The notes under the pieces: generated by a model
Database searches by the model: none
What the model was told of the DNA's origin: nothing
The model's input: only the letters and a program-made list of their open reading frames with translations
Assembly (NCBI GenBank): GCA_019163335.1
Contig: JAFLKM010000007.1
Location: forward strand, 1 to 63,151
Direction of reading: 5' to 3'
Length of the DNA: 63,151 bases
Origin: Desulfobulbaceae bacterium
GTDB lineage: Bacteria > Desulfobacterota > Desulfobulbia > Desulfobulbales > Desulfocapsaceae
Shown here: positions 25,315 through 35,093 of the stretch, piece after piece
How the letters are laid out: each line of letters begins with the position of its first letter
Position numbering within the stretch: the stretch's first letter is position 1
Made by a program: the position numbers and the translations under genes

Positions 25315-25771
25315 AGTTTTTATTCTGCTTATCGATAAAGGCCAGGTCCTAACCCAACCTATTAATGTTGACAAAAAAGGGTTTCCGATTCTTTGCTTTC
25401 TTCAATGTTCCATCTCGTTCCCGCAATATCTCCCGGTCTCCTCTCGCCACCACTAACTGCGCCTGTTGCACGTTACCTGACCAGTAAAACATTGGTCCAG
25501 GCTGATGGTATCAGATAGAAACATTCAACGAACATTTCTTCTATCCCACGGGCATCGACAAGGGAAAGTGGAGTTTCTACAGCAAGCAAGATAACCTTTG
25601 CCAAAATCATCATCTAGTTTACAGCGCAAAAACTCTCAAAAAGATAGCAAAGATATCTTCAGAATTCAAGTTATTACCCTTGGCGACTTCAATCAGGTTA
25701 GACTGTCAGGCGCTAACGGCATGACCTTCGGAGGTGAATGCCCAACAAGGGGCGGAACCCGTAAAAACCCA
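25315..25771. other. Intergenic region without supported gene
   Basis: A 457-bp region between a PilZ gene and a PEP-CTERM gene, both on the minus strand. A 72-codon plus-strand frame (25598-25816) overlaps the end of the PEP-CTERM gene and has no ribosome site; I reject it. No riboswitch or strong terminator is apparent. Confidence 0.4.
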
Positions 25772-26362
25772 TTAAAGATGTTCAACTCTTTTCTTACGAA
25801 TTCCTATTCCCACTAATCCCAGCAACCCGGATCCGAGAAGAAGTAGTGCGCCAGGCACTGGGACCGGTGCCGACATTGGGGCTGAATTCATCATATTGAC
25901 GGTTATTGACGAGGAGACGATCTTGAGTTTATCCATACCGGGAGAATCGTTGTCATTCAAATGAACCGTTAACTGCCACAAAGAGTCGCTGGCATTCCAC
26001 TGAAAATAATCAGACAAAAATACCCAGGTTGCCACATACCAGTCGTTGCTCATAACCGACTTGCTCAAATCCCCGATAAGTCTCCTGGTTTCACCAGCGA
26101 CCCCATACACAGACCAGGTCTCTCCATTGCCACCATTGCTATTACCTTTATAGGTGAGTGACAGGAAAAGAGAATCGTCGTTACCAGGCAGAATCGTCAG
26201 GCCTGGGAGTGTGTACTCATAGCTGTTCTGAACCTCTAAAAAGGATTCATTACCTGTACTTCCGAAAGATATTGTATCTATCAAGGTCATCGCATTCGCT
26301 ACCCCGGATATACCGGTCATCAGGATGCCAACAACCATTACTGCCAGAAATTTCCTGCTCAT
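25772..26362 (-). CDS. PEP-CTERM-type secreted protein 1
   Basis: A 196-residue exported protein. The N-terminal signal (MSRKFLAVMVVGILMTGISG, cleavage after ANA) and the C-terminal sorting tail VPVPGALLLLGSGLLGLVG followed by IRKKR identify a substrate of an exosortase-like system. The middle is beta-rich (LTYKGNSNGGNGETWSVYG, ASDSLWQLTVHLNDNDSPG) and looks like a lectin- or carbohydrate-binding-type sandwich, without a named family. ATG 26362 follows GAGAGG. No GEMM element is visible upstream, unlike its paralogues. A hairpin with a 10-bp stem (GCAGATAGTA) lies about 130 bp before the start. Confidence 0.8.
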   Translation of the reverse strand: MSRKFLAVMVVGILMTGISGVANAMTLIDTISFGSTGNESFLEVQNSYEYTLPGLTILPGNDDSLFLSLTYKGNSNGGNGETWSVYGVAGETRRLIGDLSKSVMSNDWYVATWVFLSDYFQWNASDSLWQLTVHLNDNDSPGMDKLKIVSSSITVNMMNSAPMSAPVPVPGALLLLGSGLLGLVGIGIRKKRVEHL

Positions 26363-26639
26363 TTCATGCCTCTCATTTTTTATTAATGAGCCTTGAATCA
26401 ACCTTACTCCGGACGAGATGCCCAAAGCACATTCAACTGAAAAACTACTTGAATAATTAAGAAAATACCTCAACTGCCAGCTCCATACAATACGCAGATA
26501 GTATGATTTTTTGATCGTACTATCTGCTGTTTCCTCGTACGAAAGGATGACTGGAACAACAGACATCCGGTTACAAAACCTCAGGCAGTCGGGAAAAATG
26601 GCAATCTTCTGAGAGGGAAAACATTAAAGAACTGGAAGA

Positions 26640-27590
26640 GGAGGGAGATGGCAGGAATAACAAGAGATGAGGCCAATTTAGCGGCCAGAAAAAACATCGC
26701 ACAGCAACACATCAGTGGCGAAGATGGTGACAAACAACAAAAGGCAGGGAATAATGTCAGGAAAATTTTTCAAGGAATGAACCCTCCCCTTCCTCTGCAA
26801 ATGACATCCCCAGAAAGAGAAGTCTTCTGCTTGGACACCATCCATGGCACCAGCGACACCAGGTTCATTGCTGGTCTGACGGAAAGGAATCAACGAGCTA
26901 TCTTTTTCGCTCTTAAGGCATCTTATCTCAGGGAAACTTGATGGAGCCGTTTGAATGGAGCTTGACCGCCGCATCCGCTTCATTTTCAATCTTTACCCCT
27001 CGGCTCAGATCCCCCCTGGTGAACAAAATGAATACCAGGATGCCGTGCCTTGGATCGTCACGGTCCCACTCGTGCAGGTATCGACAATCCGGGGAAGTAA
27101 CTGGATACTCTGACCATCGCAACAGTACCGCTACCCCCGGTTGATTCCCGGCTAAATCCACCTGCAAGGTATAATTTACCATCACCACCAAAAAACCATC
27201 CCCTGAAATCTCAGGTCTCAGCTGTGAAGGGCCCATGAGGATACTCTGCCAGCTTCATTCCAGTCATGGGAAGAAAAGGAACTGACTTGCGTGTTATTTG
27301 TCATTGCCATGGCAGAAGAACCCTGTGCCTCGGCCAATGTTCCGTCACTCCAGTTGCTTGCTGTTTTGAAGACAGATTGCCCCCCCGGCCAAGGCCTCAC
27401 TGCTATCTTCCTGGTGACTCTAGGTTAGGTTGGTGCCGCCTCCACACAAGTCACGTCGTAGGACGTGTAATGTATCTCAATCAAGCATAACCGTAGGTGA
27501 AAGATCCGAAACACCATTTGCACTGGCCTCCCGGCCTGTAAAAAAACCGGCCATAATCGCAAATGCAAGAACTGCAAGTTTCTTTTTCAT
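26640..27590 (-). pseudogene. Decayed PEP-CTERM-type protein gene
   Basis: A signal peptide opens at 27590 (MKKKLAVLAFAIMAGFF, cleavage near ASA) but hits TGA after 37 codons at 27477. Farther on, coding-like sequence continues in changing frames. One segment (27218-27400) reads SNWSDGTLAEAQGSSAMAMT and DWNEAGRVSSWA. A second (26928-27236) continues in another frame with ISGDGFLVVMVNYTLQVDLA, a switch near 27225. This looks like one secreted protein broken by a stop and frameshifts. No C-terminal sorting tail remains, so the left boundary is approximate. Confidence 0.6.
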
Positions 27591-27714
27591 CACCCCCCGT
27601 ATTAGCTTGTTATTTAGTAAAGCCCCTGAAGTACCTCCCTGTCGGCGTCTACACACTCTTCAGTACCTCAGAGGTCTTCGAGTCATTCTAACACACTCCA
27701 CTCATGAAGGAAGA

Positions 27715-28233
27715 TCATGCTTGTTTCTTAAAGCGGCTAATCCCGAGTAAACCCATAAGGCCGGAACCCAGCAGGATGACAGCACCAGGAATGGGTGTAT
27801 GATGACTGACGCTAACGTTGCCGTCTTGAGAAGTTAATTGATAGGCAATTATCATCCCTGTATTGCTATTCTTCAACAAATAAGAGGAAGGGGCAACTTC
27901 TTCCACGGAATAGGTGTAATAGGTATTGGCCCCATCAGTAAATGAAAAACCATATTTTAGCGGAGGTATATCATAACCCAGGTCTGGCTGGTGCATGGCT
28001 TGATCAGAATGTTCCTGCCAAATCATTTTTACGGATTGTTCTCCCAAGATGAAATTGAAAAAGTCATCGGCATCAGTATTCAATATATTAAAATCAGAAA
28101 TTTTAGTATTTCCCGTTCCACTCCAAATCCAGCGATATTCACCCTCTGCAAGAGAGGCCCCTGCTGGAGCTGCAGACAACATTCCCAACGACAAGGCCAT
28201 TAACACCAATAAAACACCTTTTCTTTTTTTCAT
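27715..28233 (-). CDS. PEP-CTERM-type secreted protein 2
   Basis: A 172-residue exported protein: signal peptide MKKRKGVLLVLMALSLGML with cleavage near AGA, a central domain rich in Tyr, Asp and Asn (YRWIWSGTGNTKISDFNI, GFSFTDGANTYYTYSVEE), and the sorting tail TPIPGAVILLGSGLMGLLGI then RFKKQA. The reading frame is complete and starts after GAAGGGGG. A GEMM-type riboswitch lies directly upstream at 28272-28375, so expression probably depends on cyclic di-GMP or a related dinucleotide. The function of the secreted domain is unknown. Confidence 0.82.
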   Translation of the reverse strand: MKKRKGVLLVLMALSLGMLSAAPAGASLAEGEYRWIWSGTGNTKISDFNILNTDADDFFNFILGEQSVKMIWQEHSDQAMHQPDLGYDIPPLKYGFSFTDGANTYYTYSVEEVAPSSYLLKNSNTGMIIAYQLTSQDGNVSVSHHTPIPGAVILLGSGLMGLLGISRFKKQA

Positions 28234-29253
28234 CAGGACCCCCTTCGTTACAAATTTTTAAGTACGGTTCTGATACTCGAAACGAACAACACGAACGATT
28301 CGAACAACCCGGCCATCTCACCCCAGGAGACCCGCAGTTTTCCGTCCCTGCCTCACAACAGGTTTGGCGGTATCATATTTTTTTCTTTTTTGCATAAATC
28401 ATTCCAGTATATTCGGATAATCAAAAAAACATGAAAAATTAACAACATACATACACAAGAGACAATTAAAAACACTGCAAGGAACCGGAACTATATTTAT
28501 TTTGATCAATTTTCTTCCGATTTCCTGGAAAACTTAGATTATATCCAAATAATATCAAATATTTACTCATCATACGTTTTTCCTGTTTTCCGAAAAAACA
28601 CCTTAAGAAATTGCAGATATTGTTCTTTTTCATGTAATTTATTGCATAATATTAAGATATTATCACACAAATAACAATTTCCGATTTTCCGATAAAAATA
28701 CTTTTCATAATGCGTAAGATCAATCACATTCCAAAAAAATTCTTTAAAAAAGAATTTTCCAGACAACTAAAACCATTGATCCAGCAAAATATTATGCGAC
28801 ATCTCAAGGGCGCATTGATAAGTGAAAAAAATCTAACTTACCAACAAACCAGGCCTCCTCTCCACATCATCTCGCCTTTAGGCGAATCGAGCCTAACACA
28901 GCGCTATTGCAAACGAAGAGCTGCTGACTTTTCCTGCAAGGCCTTCGGCCAAAAACATCGTCCCGAGATGACCAGGAAAGAATCGGTTCGTGGCTGACGA
29001 CAACAAAAGATTTCCTTTTATCTCAAACTGTTACTAATCAAACATCAAACACGATGTTAGCGGAATTGACCGCAATAGCCACAACACTGCCTTGCGGCCA
29101 CTCCCCCAGTTTATCCTTCTTTTCTGTTGACTTTGGCAGTAAGCTGACCATAAAATATATTTACTCCTGACGTTCTCAATCCTTCAGCAATCGATGCTCA
29201 GCCAAAATCACCCAAGCTGAATTACTGAAACCTTCTTCCACACTCACCCACCC
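28234..29253. other. Long AT-rich intergenic region
   Basis: A 1-kb region between divergent genes. Its left part holds the riboswitch; 28370-28730 is very AT-rich. Short frames at 28563-28766 (minus) and 28710-28997 (plus) lack ribosome sites and recognisable sequence, so I leave them out. Nothing else is supported. Confidence 0.45.
28272..28375 (-). promoter_or_regulatory. GEMM-I cyclic-dinucleotide riboswitch upstream of PEP-CTERM gene 2
   Basis: Read on the minus strand from 28375, the conserved parts appear in order: GATACCGCCAAACC, a P2 arm CTG...CAG, GGGACGGAAAAC, GCGGGTCTC then a loop and GAGATGGCCGGGTTG. The closing P1 strand GTATC sits at 28276-28272. The pattern CAAACC, GGGACG-AAA and GGCCGGGTT is that of GEMM-I riboswitches that sense cyclic di-GMP (some variants cGAMP). 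It ends about 40 nt before the start codon at 28233. No terminator follows, so control may be on ribosome access. Confidence 0.8.
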
Positions 29254-30180
29254 ATGGAAAAAAAAATCCTTATAGCCATTGATGGTTCCAGTTATTCGAC
29301 GCAAGCCCTGGAATATCTCGCCCTCCTTTTTGTAGATGACCCCAGCATCCATTTCCATCTCACTTCCTGTGTAAGCGGCCATGAGAATATACTGCCCTCT
29401 TCGGCTGACAGGAGGAATTCCCTTTTACCCTCATCCGGCAGTCCAGGGAAAAGGCAAACGGCTGAGAGGTATCTCGAGAATGCTGCTGCCAAACTTATCC
29501 ATCTGAACATTGCCTCCGAAAGAATCAGCTCCTCAGTGGAACCCTCAGGATACGATATTGCCGCCACTATTCAACGCCAGGCCGAAAATCTTCTGGTGGA
29601 TAGTATTTTGATCGGTCGCAGGGGATTAAACACCCTCAGCGAGATGCTTCTCGGTTCGGTCTCCACCACCCTGCTCAACAAATGCCATGCAATCCCTTTA
29701 TGGATCATTGACGGGGAGGTACGAAACCGCAACTTTCTGGTTCCAGTGGATGGCTCCCTTCCCTCTCTGATGGCCATTGATCATCTCACCCATATCATGG
29801 GAGGACGGCAGGATATCACCCTTTACCTTTTCCACTGCCTGCATTTCCTGGGCAACACGGTTGAAGCAAGCCCTGAGTCCTTCTATCATCTCTGGGAGAA
29901 AGAATGGTGCGACACCCATCTCTGCGGCGACAAAAGCCTGTTTCACGGGCCCACCCAACTTTTGATTGAGGCCGGTATCTCCAAAGACCATATCATTATC
30001 CTGCCTGAAAAATCTGATCTGGAAGCAGCCCGCAGCATCATCCGTCAAGCCGAGAAATACCACTGTGGTACAATTGTCATTGGACGCAGGGGGGATGGAA
30101 CCACCAAGGGAATTTTAGGTGGCGTCTCAGACCGCACCGTTAAAAACGCACAGGATATCGCTCTCTGGGTTGTCGGATAA
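29254..30180 (+). CDS. Tandem universal stress protein (two UspA domains)
   Basis: A 308-residue cytoplasmic protein with two UspA folds. The first opens KKILIAIDGSSYSTQALEYL and has the nucleotide-loop-like end SILIGRRGLNTLSEMLLGSV (about 115-135). The second opens NFLVPVDGSLPSLMAIDHL (about 160) and ends GTIVIGRRGDGTTKGILGGV and SDRTVKNAQDIALWVVG. Both keep the G-x2-G-x9-G(S/T)-type loop, so ATP binding is plausible. ATG 29254 has no strong Shine-Dalgarno. It stands alone on its strand; the stimulus is unknown. Confidence 0.88.
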   Translation: MEKKILIAIDGSSYSTQALEYLALLFVDDPSIHFHLTSCVSGHENILPSSADRRNSLLPSSGSPGKRQTAERYLENAAAKLIHLNIASERISSSVEPSGYDIAATIQRQAENLLVDSILIGRRGLNTLSEMLLGSVSTTLLNKCHAIPLWIIDGEVRNRNFLVPVDGSLPSLMAIDHLTHIMGGRQDITLYLFHCLHFLGNTVEASPESFYHLWEKEWCDTHLCGDKSLFHGPTQLLIEAGISKDHIIILPEKSDLEAARSIIRQAEKYHCGTIVIGRRGDGTTKGILGGVSDRTVKNAQDIALWVVG

Positions 30181-30528
30181 CTCGTCGGATAACGGCAGGC
30201 AATTATCCCATGCCTGCCTGGCTTGGACGTGTTTAGAGGCCCCCAACTCAGAGAGTTTCTGGTGAAATGATCAGGAAAGAGTGGTGCAGGAAAGCAGAGA
30301 AGTTGAGGTCGGACAGACAGAGGGCGGACGCTACCTGTACGGATGCACCGCGAAACTTCTGAGAGCTGCGGCAGAGAAAAGAGCTCTGGATAACGGAGCG
30401 AGCCAGAACTCAAAGATGCATCAAAATCAAGACCAAGCAGGCCATGAAGGCTGGAGGGTGCTGCGCCCTGTGCATCCACAGTGAACGGACTCCCCCTCCA
30501 GTCATCAACTGGTCAGTGGTTATCAGTA
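30181..30528. other. Intergenic region with inverted repeats
   Basis: It contains a GGCAGGCA/TGCCTGCC hairpin near 30193-30217, a plausible stop for the usp transcript although without a T run. A wide CTGGAGGG/CCCTCCAG pair lies at about 30450-30506. Frames on both strands look accidental. Confidence 0.45.
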
Positions 30529-33378
30529 TTACTTCTCCGGGACAACCAGAACAGAGGCGGCCCTGGCCGGATCAAGATATTCATGGGCAAGAGCCGTCAC
30601 CTGATCTCCTGTGATCGATTCAAACCCGGAAAGAATAGTGGCTGGCCACTGAAGCTGCTCGGGATGCCGCGTAGACAGGGAAAAAACAGAATTCAGCCAA
30701 TACCCGTTACTCCGCACCATGTCCTTGAGCGAGGTGAGTAAAGGCAGGCGAGCCCGGACCAGCTCCTCAGCCGTTACCCCGGATTTCCACAAGTCCGCTG
30801 CCACCTGGGCCACCTCCTCCCGCACAACCTCAATCTGGGCAGGATTCACAATCAACTGAGCCCGCAACACACCATATTCGGGATACGTCCGACTCGGTTG
30901 ATTCATGACCTGAGGAGAATACGTAGCCCCCAGCTTTTCTCGAATAACCTTGCGCAATCGGTCTGCAAAGACCTCCGTCAGAAGATACAGACCTCTGGTG
31001 CGTTCAATATTCCAGAAATCAGCGGTGGGCCAGGCCACCACCAGCATGGCCTTATCAATGGACGAGGGAGCAGTCAGTCGCAAGGTTTTACCAACCGGGA
31101 AATGAATTTTTTCAACTGCGGCCTCCCCCTGCTCACGTTGCGGCAAGGACGCCAAATAGATTCTGGCAAGCTCCCGAACACGTTCCATGTCAAAATCACC
31201 AACCAGAGAGACCTCAAGCCCTCCAGACAACAACGCCGAATCCATCCAGGTGCGAATCTGGTCTGGCTTCAGCAAGGCAAACTCAGACCAGGGCGGCAAA
31301 CCAAAGGCGGTATTGCCGCCAGCCAGAAAAGATTCTCCCGACAGCTGCACAACCCCGTTCACATCACTGTTCATCTGTTCATACATCTGTTTAAAGCCCT
31401 GCATCGCCAGGATATATGCGTCTTCACGCACGGCTGGATCAACAAGTCGCGTCTGCAGAAGTTGAAATAAAAGCTCAAGGTCTTTCCCCACTGCCGATCC
31501 CTTCCAGGTAAAACTTGACTCTCCAACCTTGAAATCCAGTTTAATCGTACTGCCGGCTAGAACCCGTTCCAAATCCGACTTACCCAGCTTCCCGGTTCCG
31601 GATTCATTCACCACCCGTTCTGCAAGCAGAGCAAGACCAGGATGCGGTTCAGTCTGCTTGCCATGCCCGAAATGGGCTGCCACCTGCACCTCATTCTCCT
31701 TGAATTTGGTCTGCTTGAGATTCACCACCACACCATTAGCAAAGCGTATCCGCTCACCTTGGACCTCCGAGAGCGAATGCTGCTGAGCTGGCCGGGGGTC
31801 AACGGCAAGCTGCAAGTAGGGAAAAACCAGATCCTTTCCGGCCAGGGGCGGCACTACTTTTTGGGCGCCGGCCTGTTCATACGCTTCCTGAATCTGCAGA
31901 CGAGGATCTTTCCCGGAAAGCGCAGTATTGCCAACAACCTGAATCAGTCTTGCTTTATGATTCCAGATCCCCTGCAAAGCCACATGCAGCTCTTCTGCCT
32001 TCATTTTCTCAATCACCGGGGCAAAAATCTCTTTTTCCTGTAGCGGTGACATCACGACCTTATTGCCATTGAGATTACGGACAATCTGCGCTGCCAGCTT
32101 CTGGCTGTCTCGGGTAACCGAGGTAAGTACTGCCGCATCAAGATCGGCCAGCAGCTCTTTCTGCACACGTTGTATCTCAAGCTCGGTAAAACCAAACTCC
32201 AGTGCCTGACGCAGTTCCTGCTCAATCACCGCCAGAGCCGACTGCCACTTCCCGGGGTCCGTTCTGGCGCTGATCATGCCATAACCGATACGCCCAAGAA
32301 AGATCCCTGAATGCGCCTCGCTCCGGGTAAAAGGGATATCCTTATTTTCCAGAAGCCGATCAAGACGATGCTTGAGTATTCGACCTGCTGCTTCCTTTTG
32401 AATCTCAATGGTTTGTGAGGACAGGGAATCAATTTTCTCCTGTTCATTCCAGACAGTTTCAATGCTCAGCTCGGTAAAGCCCATCTCCGGCTCATGGTGA
32501 TAAAAAAACTCAGTCCCGGCATGACTCACCTCTCCCCAATGCGGACAAACGGGCACGGCGCCTTCACCCCGCATTGACTTGAAACGCTCTTTAATAAGCG
32601 GCTCCACCAAAGCTGGATCAAGATCACCCACCACCACCAGGATCATCTTCTCCGGTCGGTACCACGTATCATAGTACGACTTCATAAGGACATGATCAGC
32701 TTTGAGCAGGGTTTCAAGGACGCCAATGGGCATCCGCTCGGGAACCCTGCTGCCCTGCATGGTAAAGGCAAGTCCGGCCTCATGGGTACGATACTCCACC
32801 GAATCGCGGGCCCGTTTTTCAGAGAGGATAACCCCGCGCTCCCGATCAATCTCAGTATCAAGCAGCAAGGCGCCGCGTGCATAGTCGGCCATAACCAGCA
32901 AGCCCTTGTCCAACTCTGCCCGACTGGAACCGGGCAGCAGAAGATGGTACACCGTCTCATCAAAGCCGGTATGGGCATTGGTGTCACCGCCAAAACTCAT
33001 GCCAATGGACTGAAAATAATCAATCAACGCCCCTGGTGGAAAATGGGTTGACCCGTTAAACACCATGTGTTCCAAAAAATGAGCGATGCCTCGCTGCTCT
33101 TCGGTCTCCACCAATGATCCCGCCTGTACATCCAGATAAATTGCAACCCGTCCTTTTGGTTCTTGATTCTTCATGAGAACGTAGCGAAATCCATTGTCCA
33201 GGCGGCCAAAGATCAGGGCTGGATCTGCGGGAAGATCACTTTGAACGTGAGGCCAGGTTACGGAACTCTGGCACCACTGCTTCTGTTCAACTACTCCTTT
33301 AAAGTCGGCAGCCGGGCTTGTCTGAAAAGAGAAGACCAGAAGTAAACATGAAAGAAGCAGCGCATTCAGCCATTTCAT
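30529..33378 (-). CDS. M16-family zinc metallopeptidase, exported
   Basis: A 949-residue insulinase/pitrilysin-type protease. It has a signal peptide (MKWLNALLLSCLLLVFSF) and is therefore periplasmic. The first M16 domain carries the inverted zinc motif in GIAHFLEHMVFNGSTHF (about residue 105), with the further Glu expected about 75 residues later. A second, inactive-type M16C half follows, ending near LYLLTEVFADRLRKVIREKL and GATYSPQVMN. Four-domain single-chain M16 proteins degrade peptides in the periplasm. It is monocistronic and followed by no obvious partner. Confidence 0.92.
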   Translation of the reverse strand: MKWLNALLLSCLLLVFSFQTSPAADFKGVVEQKQWCQSSVTWPHVQSDLPADPALIFGRLDNGFRYVLMKNQEPKGRVAIYLDVQAGSLVETEEQRGIAHFLEHMVFNGSTHFPPGALIDYFQSIGMSFGGDTNAHTGFDETVYHLLLPGSSRAELDKGLLVMADYARGALLLDTEIDRERGVILSEKRARDSVEYRTHEAGLAFTMQGSRVPERMPIGVLETLLKADHVLMKSYYDTWYRPEKMILVVVGDLDPALVEPLIKERFKSMRGEGAVPVCPHWGEVSHAGTEFFYHHEPEMGFTELSIETVWNEQEKIDSLSSQTIEIQKEAAGRILKHRLDRLLENKDIPFTRSEAHSGIFLGRIGYGMISARTDPGKWQSALAVIEQELRQALEFGFTELEIQRVQKELLADLDAAVLTSVTRDSQKLAAQIVRNLNGNKVVMSPLQEKEIFAPVIEKMKAEELHVALQGIWNHKARLIQVVGNTALSGKDPRLQIQEAYEQAGAQKVVPPLAGKDLVFPYLQLAVDPRPAQQHSLSEVQGERIRFANGVVVNLKQTKFKENEVQVAAHFGHGKQTEPHPGLALLAERVVNESGTGKLGKSDLERVLAGSTIKLDFKVGESSFTWKGSAVGKDLELLFQLLQTRLVDPAVREDAYILAMQGFKQMYEQMNSDVNGVVQLSGESFLAGGNTAFGLPPWSEFALLKPDQIRTWMDSALLSGGLEVSLVGDFDMERVRELARIYLASLPQREQGEAAVEKIHFPVGKTLRLTAPSSIDKAMLVVAWPTADFWNIERTRGLYLLTEVFADRLRKVIREKLGATYSPQVMNQPSRTYPEYGVLRAQLIVNPAQIEVVREEVAQVAADLWKSGVTAEELVRARLPLLTSLKDMVRSNGYWLNSVFSLSTRHPEQLQWPATILSGFESITGDQVTALAHEYLDPARAASVLVVPEK

Positions 33379-33674
33379 AATTTCACCTTGCAGAACAGAT
33401 CCATGGAAGTTTATATAAAAATGGCCCGCAATTCTAAACGTGCCATGCCGAAATAGGGATTTTTTGTTTTACGTGAAGATTTGTTTAGCGGCTAGAAATC
33501 AGCATTTGAATTTTCCCCAACAGACGTGTCTTTTTACGGCGAATAGATTGAATCCCGTCGAGCTGACAGGATATTTTTTATCAACTCAGAAAAGAACCAT
33601 TACTTTATATCCTGGTTTGAGAATTACAAGCAATGAAATCCGGTGTAAAACCGCCATGAAAAGGAGCAGACAGC

Positions 33675-34517
33675 ATGCTGTTAGAAGGGAAAACAGCCCT
33701 CATCCCCGGTGCATCAAGGGTCATCGGCAGGGCTATCGCAAGAAAACTGGCCCAGAAAGGGGCCAACCTTATCCTTCCTACCTTTGACTGGCCGGAATCT
33801 ATTCAAGAGCTGGAAGAGGAATTCAGGGAAATGCAAGAAAATGTACTGATCCTCCCTTGTGATTTGCGAGACCAAACACAGGTACAAGAAATGATCTCAA
33901 AAATTCAGCAACGATTCGGTGCTCTCCATATCCTGGTCAACAATATCGAGCGGGGTGGCATGCCCATCGTCCACGGTTCATACGACCACCCCCACAACCA
34001 CGACCAGTGGGATCTGGAGATTGACACCACCCTCAAGGCCAAATGGCTGCTATTCCATCACAGTCTTCCTCTGATGAAACGCTCTGGCCCAGGCGCCGTG
34101 GTCAACATCTCATCCATTGCGGCCATAACCGGCCGAAGTGGGCCAGCCGCGCTTTTCTTCAATGATGCCTATAGCGCCGCCAACCGCGCCATTTCTTCTT
34201 TTACAGAAACCTGGGCCCGGGAAGCCGCGCCGGAGATACGGGTAAATGAACTGATGCTGGGCTTTATCAAGCACCGGCATGGTGAGGAAACAAGGGGATG
34301 GTCGCTACTGAGTGATTTGGAAAAACAGGGGCTAATCCGTCATACCCTGCTGCAACGAACGGGTTCAGCGGAAGAAGTGGCCACTGCCGTCCTCTTTCTT
34401 CTGCGTGATGCAGACTTCATGACCGGCAGTGTTCTGCGTATGGATGGAGGATTTATGGTCGGTGGAGAAGATGTTCCTGCTATGCCAATGGGTATCTTGG
34501 CGCCCCAAAAAGATTAA
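33675..34517 (+). CDS. Short-chain dehydrogenase-like protein with altered catalytic site
   Basis: A 280-residue SDR-fold protein, close to 3-oxoacyl/enoyl-ACP reductases. The cofactor loop reads LIPGASRVIGRAIARKL (about 8-24) and the NNI segment ILVNNIERGG is present. The catalytic Ser is in VVNISSIAAITG. The active-site Tyr is in DAYSAANRAISSF, where the Lys expected four residues after Tyr is Asn. The end has GSVLRMDGGFMVGG. Loss of this Lys usually abolishes classical SDR chemistry, so the protein may bind but not reduce, or use another residue. ATG 33675 follows AAAAGGAG. Confidence 0.85.
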   Translation: MLLEGKTALIPGASRVIGRAIARKLAQKGANLILPTFDWPESIQELEEEFREMQENVLILPCDLRDQTQVQEMISKIQQRFGALHILVNNIERGGMPIVHGSYDHPHNHDQWDLEIDTTLKAKWLLFHHSLPLMKRSGPGAVVNISSIAAITGRSGPAALFFNDAYSAANRAISSFTETWAREAAPEIRVNELMLGFIKHRHGEETRGWSLLSDLEKQGLIRHTLLQRTGSAEEVATAVLFLLRDADFMTGSVLRMDGGFMVGGEDVPAMPMGILAPQKD

Positions 34518-34613
34518 TCAGCACAAGCTTGCCTGTTTTCCCCGACATCTTTTTGGTCCTTTGATATATGGAAGCCACGTTCTCATCCCATCCCGTCCGG
34601 ATTGGGGAATCAA

Positions 34614-34979
34614 TCAATTTCCACTACACGAACCCTGGAGGAGAATCTCCAGGGAGACTAAATGATTCTGACCAGCCTCCACGGCATAAACTGCTTTTAC
34701 AGGCTGAGATTTAGCGATATCCCGCATACTCCCTCCCTCAACTGGAGTCTGTCCAGTGAATTTCAAGGATACACGATCCCCCTTGGAAGAAGCGACAACC
34801 ATAAGTCCCTCTTCCAGTGAAATCTTCTGGATTTTTCCAGTAACCGTCAACGTATGGTCCACTATCTTTTCAGGATCGGGCATTCCATTCCGGGGAGCCA
34901 CACATCCAAGACTCAGGGAGAAAAGCACACAAAGAAACAGCTGCAAAATACCCGACCAGCGACGATCTGCAGTAACCAT
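34614..34979 (-). CDS. Small lipoprotein of unknown function
   Basis: A 121-residue protein with a lipoprotein signal: LFLCVLFSLSLGC, lipidated Cys near residue 26. The mature part is a small beta-rich domain (LTVTGKIQKISLEEGLMVV, GDRVSLKFTGQTPVEGG, VKAVYAVEAGQNHLVSLEIL), reminiscent of OB-like exported domains but not a family I can name. The start follows AGGAGGGTGCC. A GC-rich hairpin (about 35014-35042) is upstream. Confidence 0.7.
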   Translation of the reverse strand: MVTADRRWSGILQLFLCVLFSLSLGCVAPRNGMPDPEKIVDHTLTVTGKIQKISLEEGLMVVASSKGDRVSLKFTGQTPVEGGSMRDIAKSQPVKAVYAVEAGQNHLVSLEILLQGSCSGN

Positions 34980-35050
34980 GGCACCCTCCTGAAAAAAATC
35001 GTCTCATGGGAACGAACCCCCTCCCAATAAACGGGGGGTTCGTGTCTTTC

Positions 35051-35087
35051 ACAGATTGTTTTCTTGTAAAAAAAGAAAACAATCTGT
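35051..35087 (-). terminator. 15-bp perfect hairpin after the 35094 gene
   Basis: ACAGATTGTTTTCTT pairs perfectly with AAGAAAACAATCTGT around a 7-nt loop, 7 bp past the stop of the minus-strand gene. A terminal T run is lacking, so termination is likely but not certain. Confidence 0.5.
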
Positions 35088-35093
35088 AATGCA

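Noticed and set aside
26490-26535. Possible riboswitch upstream of PEP-CTERM gene 1
   Set aside because: There is a hairpin with a 10-bp stem, but none of the GEMM core blocks can be found between the gene and the decayed pseudogene.
28710-28997. A 95-codon plus-strand frame in the AT-rich spacer
   Set aside because: No ribosome site, no recognisable domain, and a composition like the surrounding non-coding DNA.
30045-30479. A 144-codon minus frame overlapping the UspA gene end
   Set aside because: It overlaps a well-supported gene and reads like an opposite-strand shadow.
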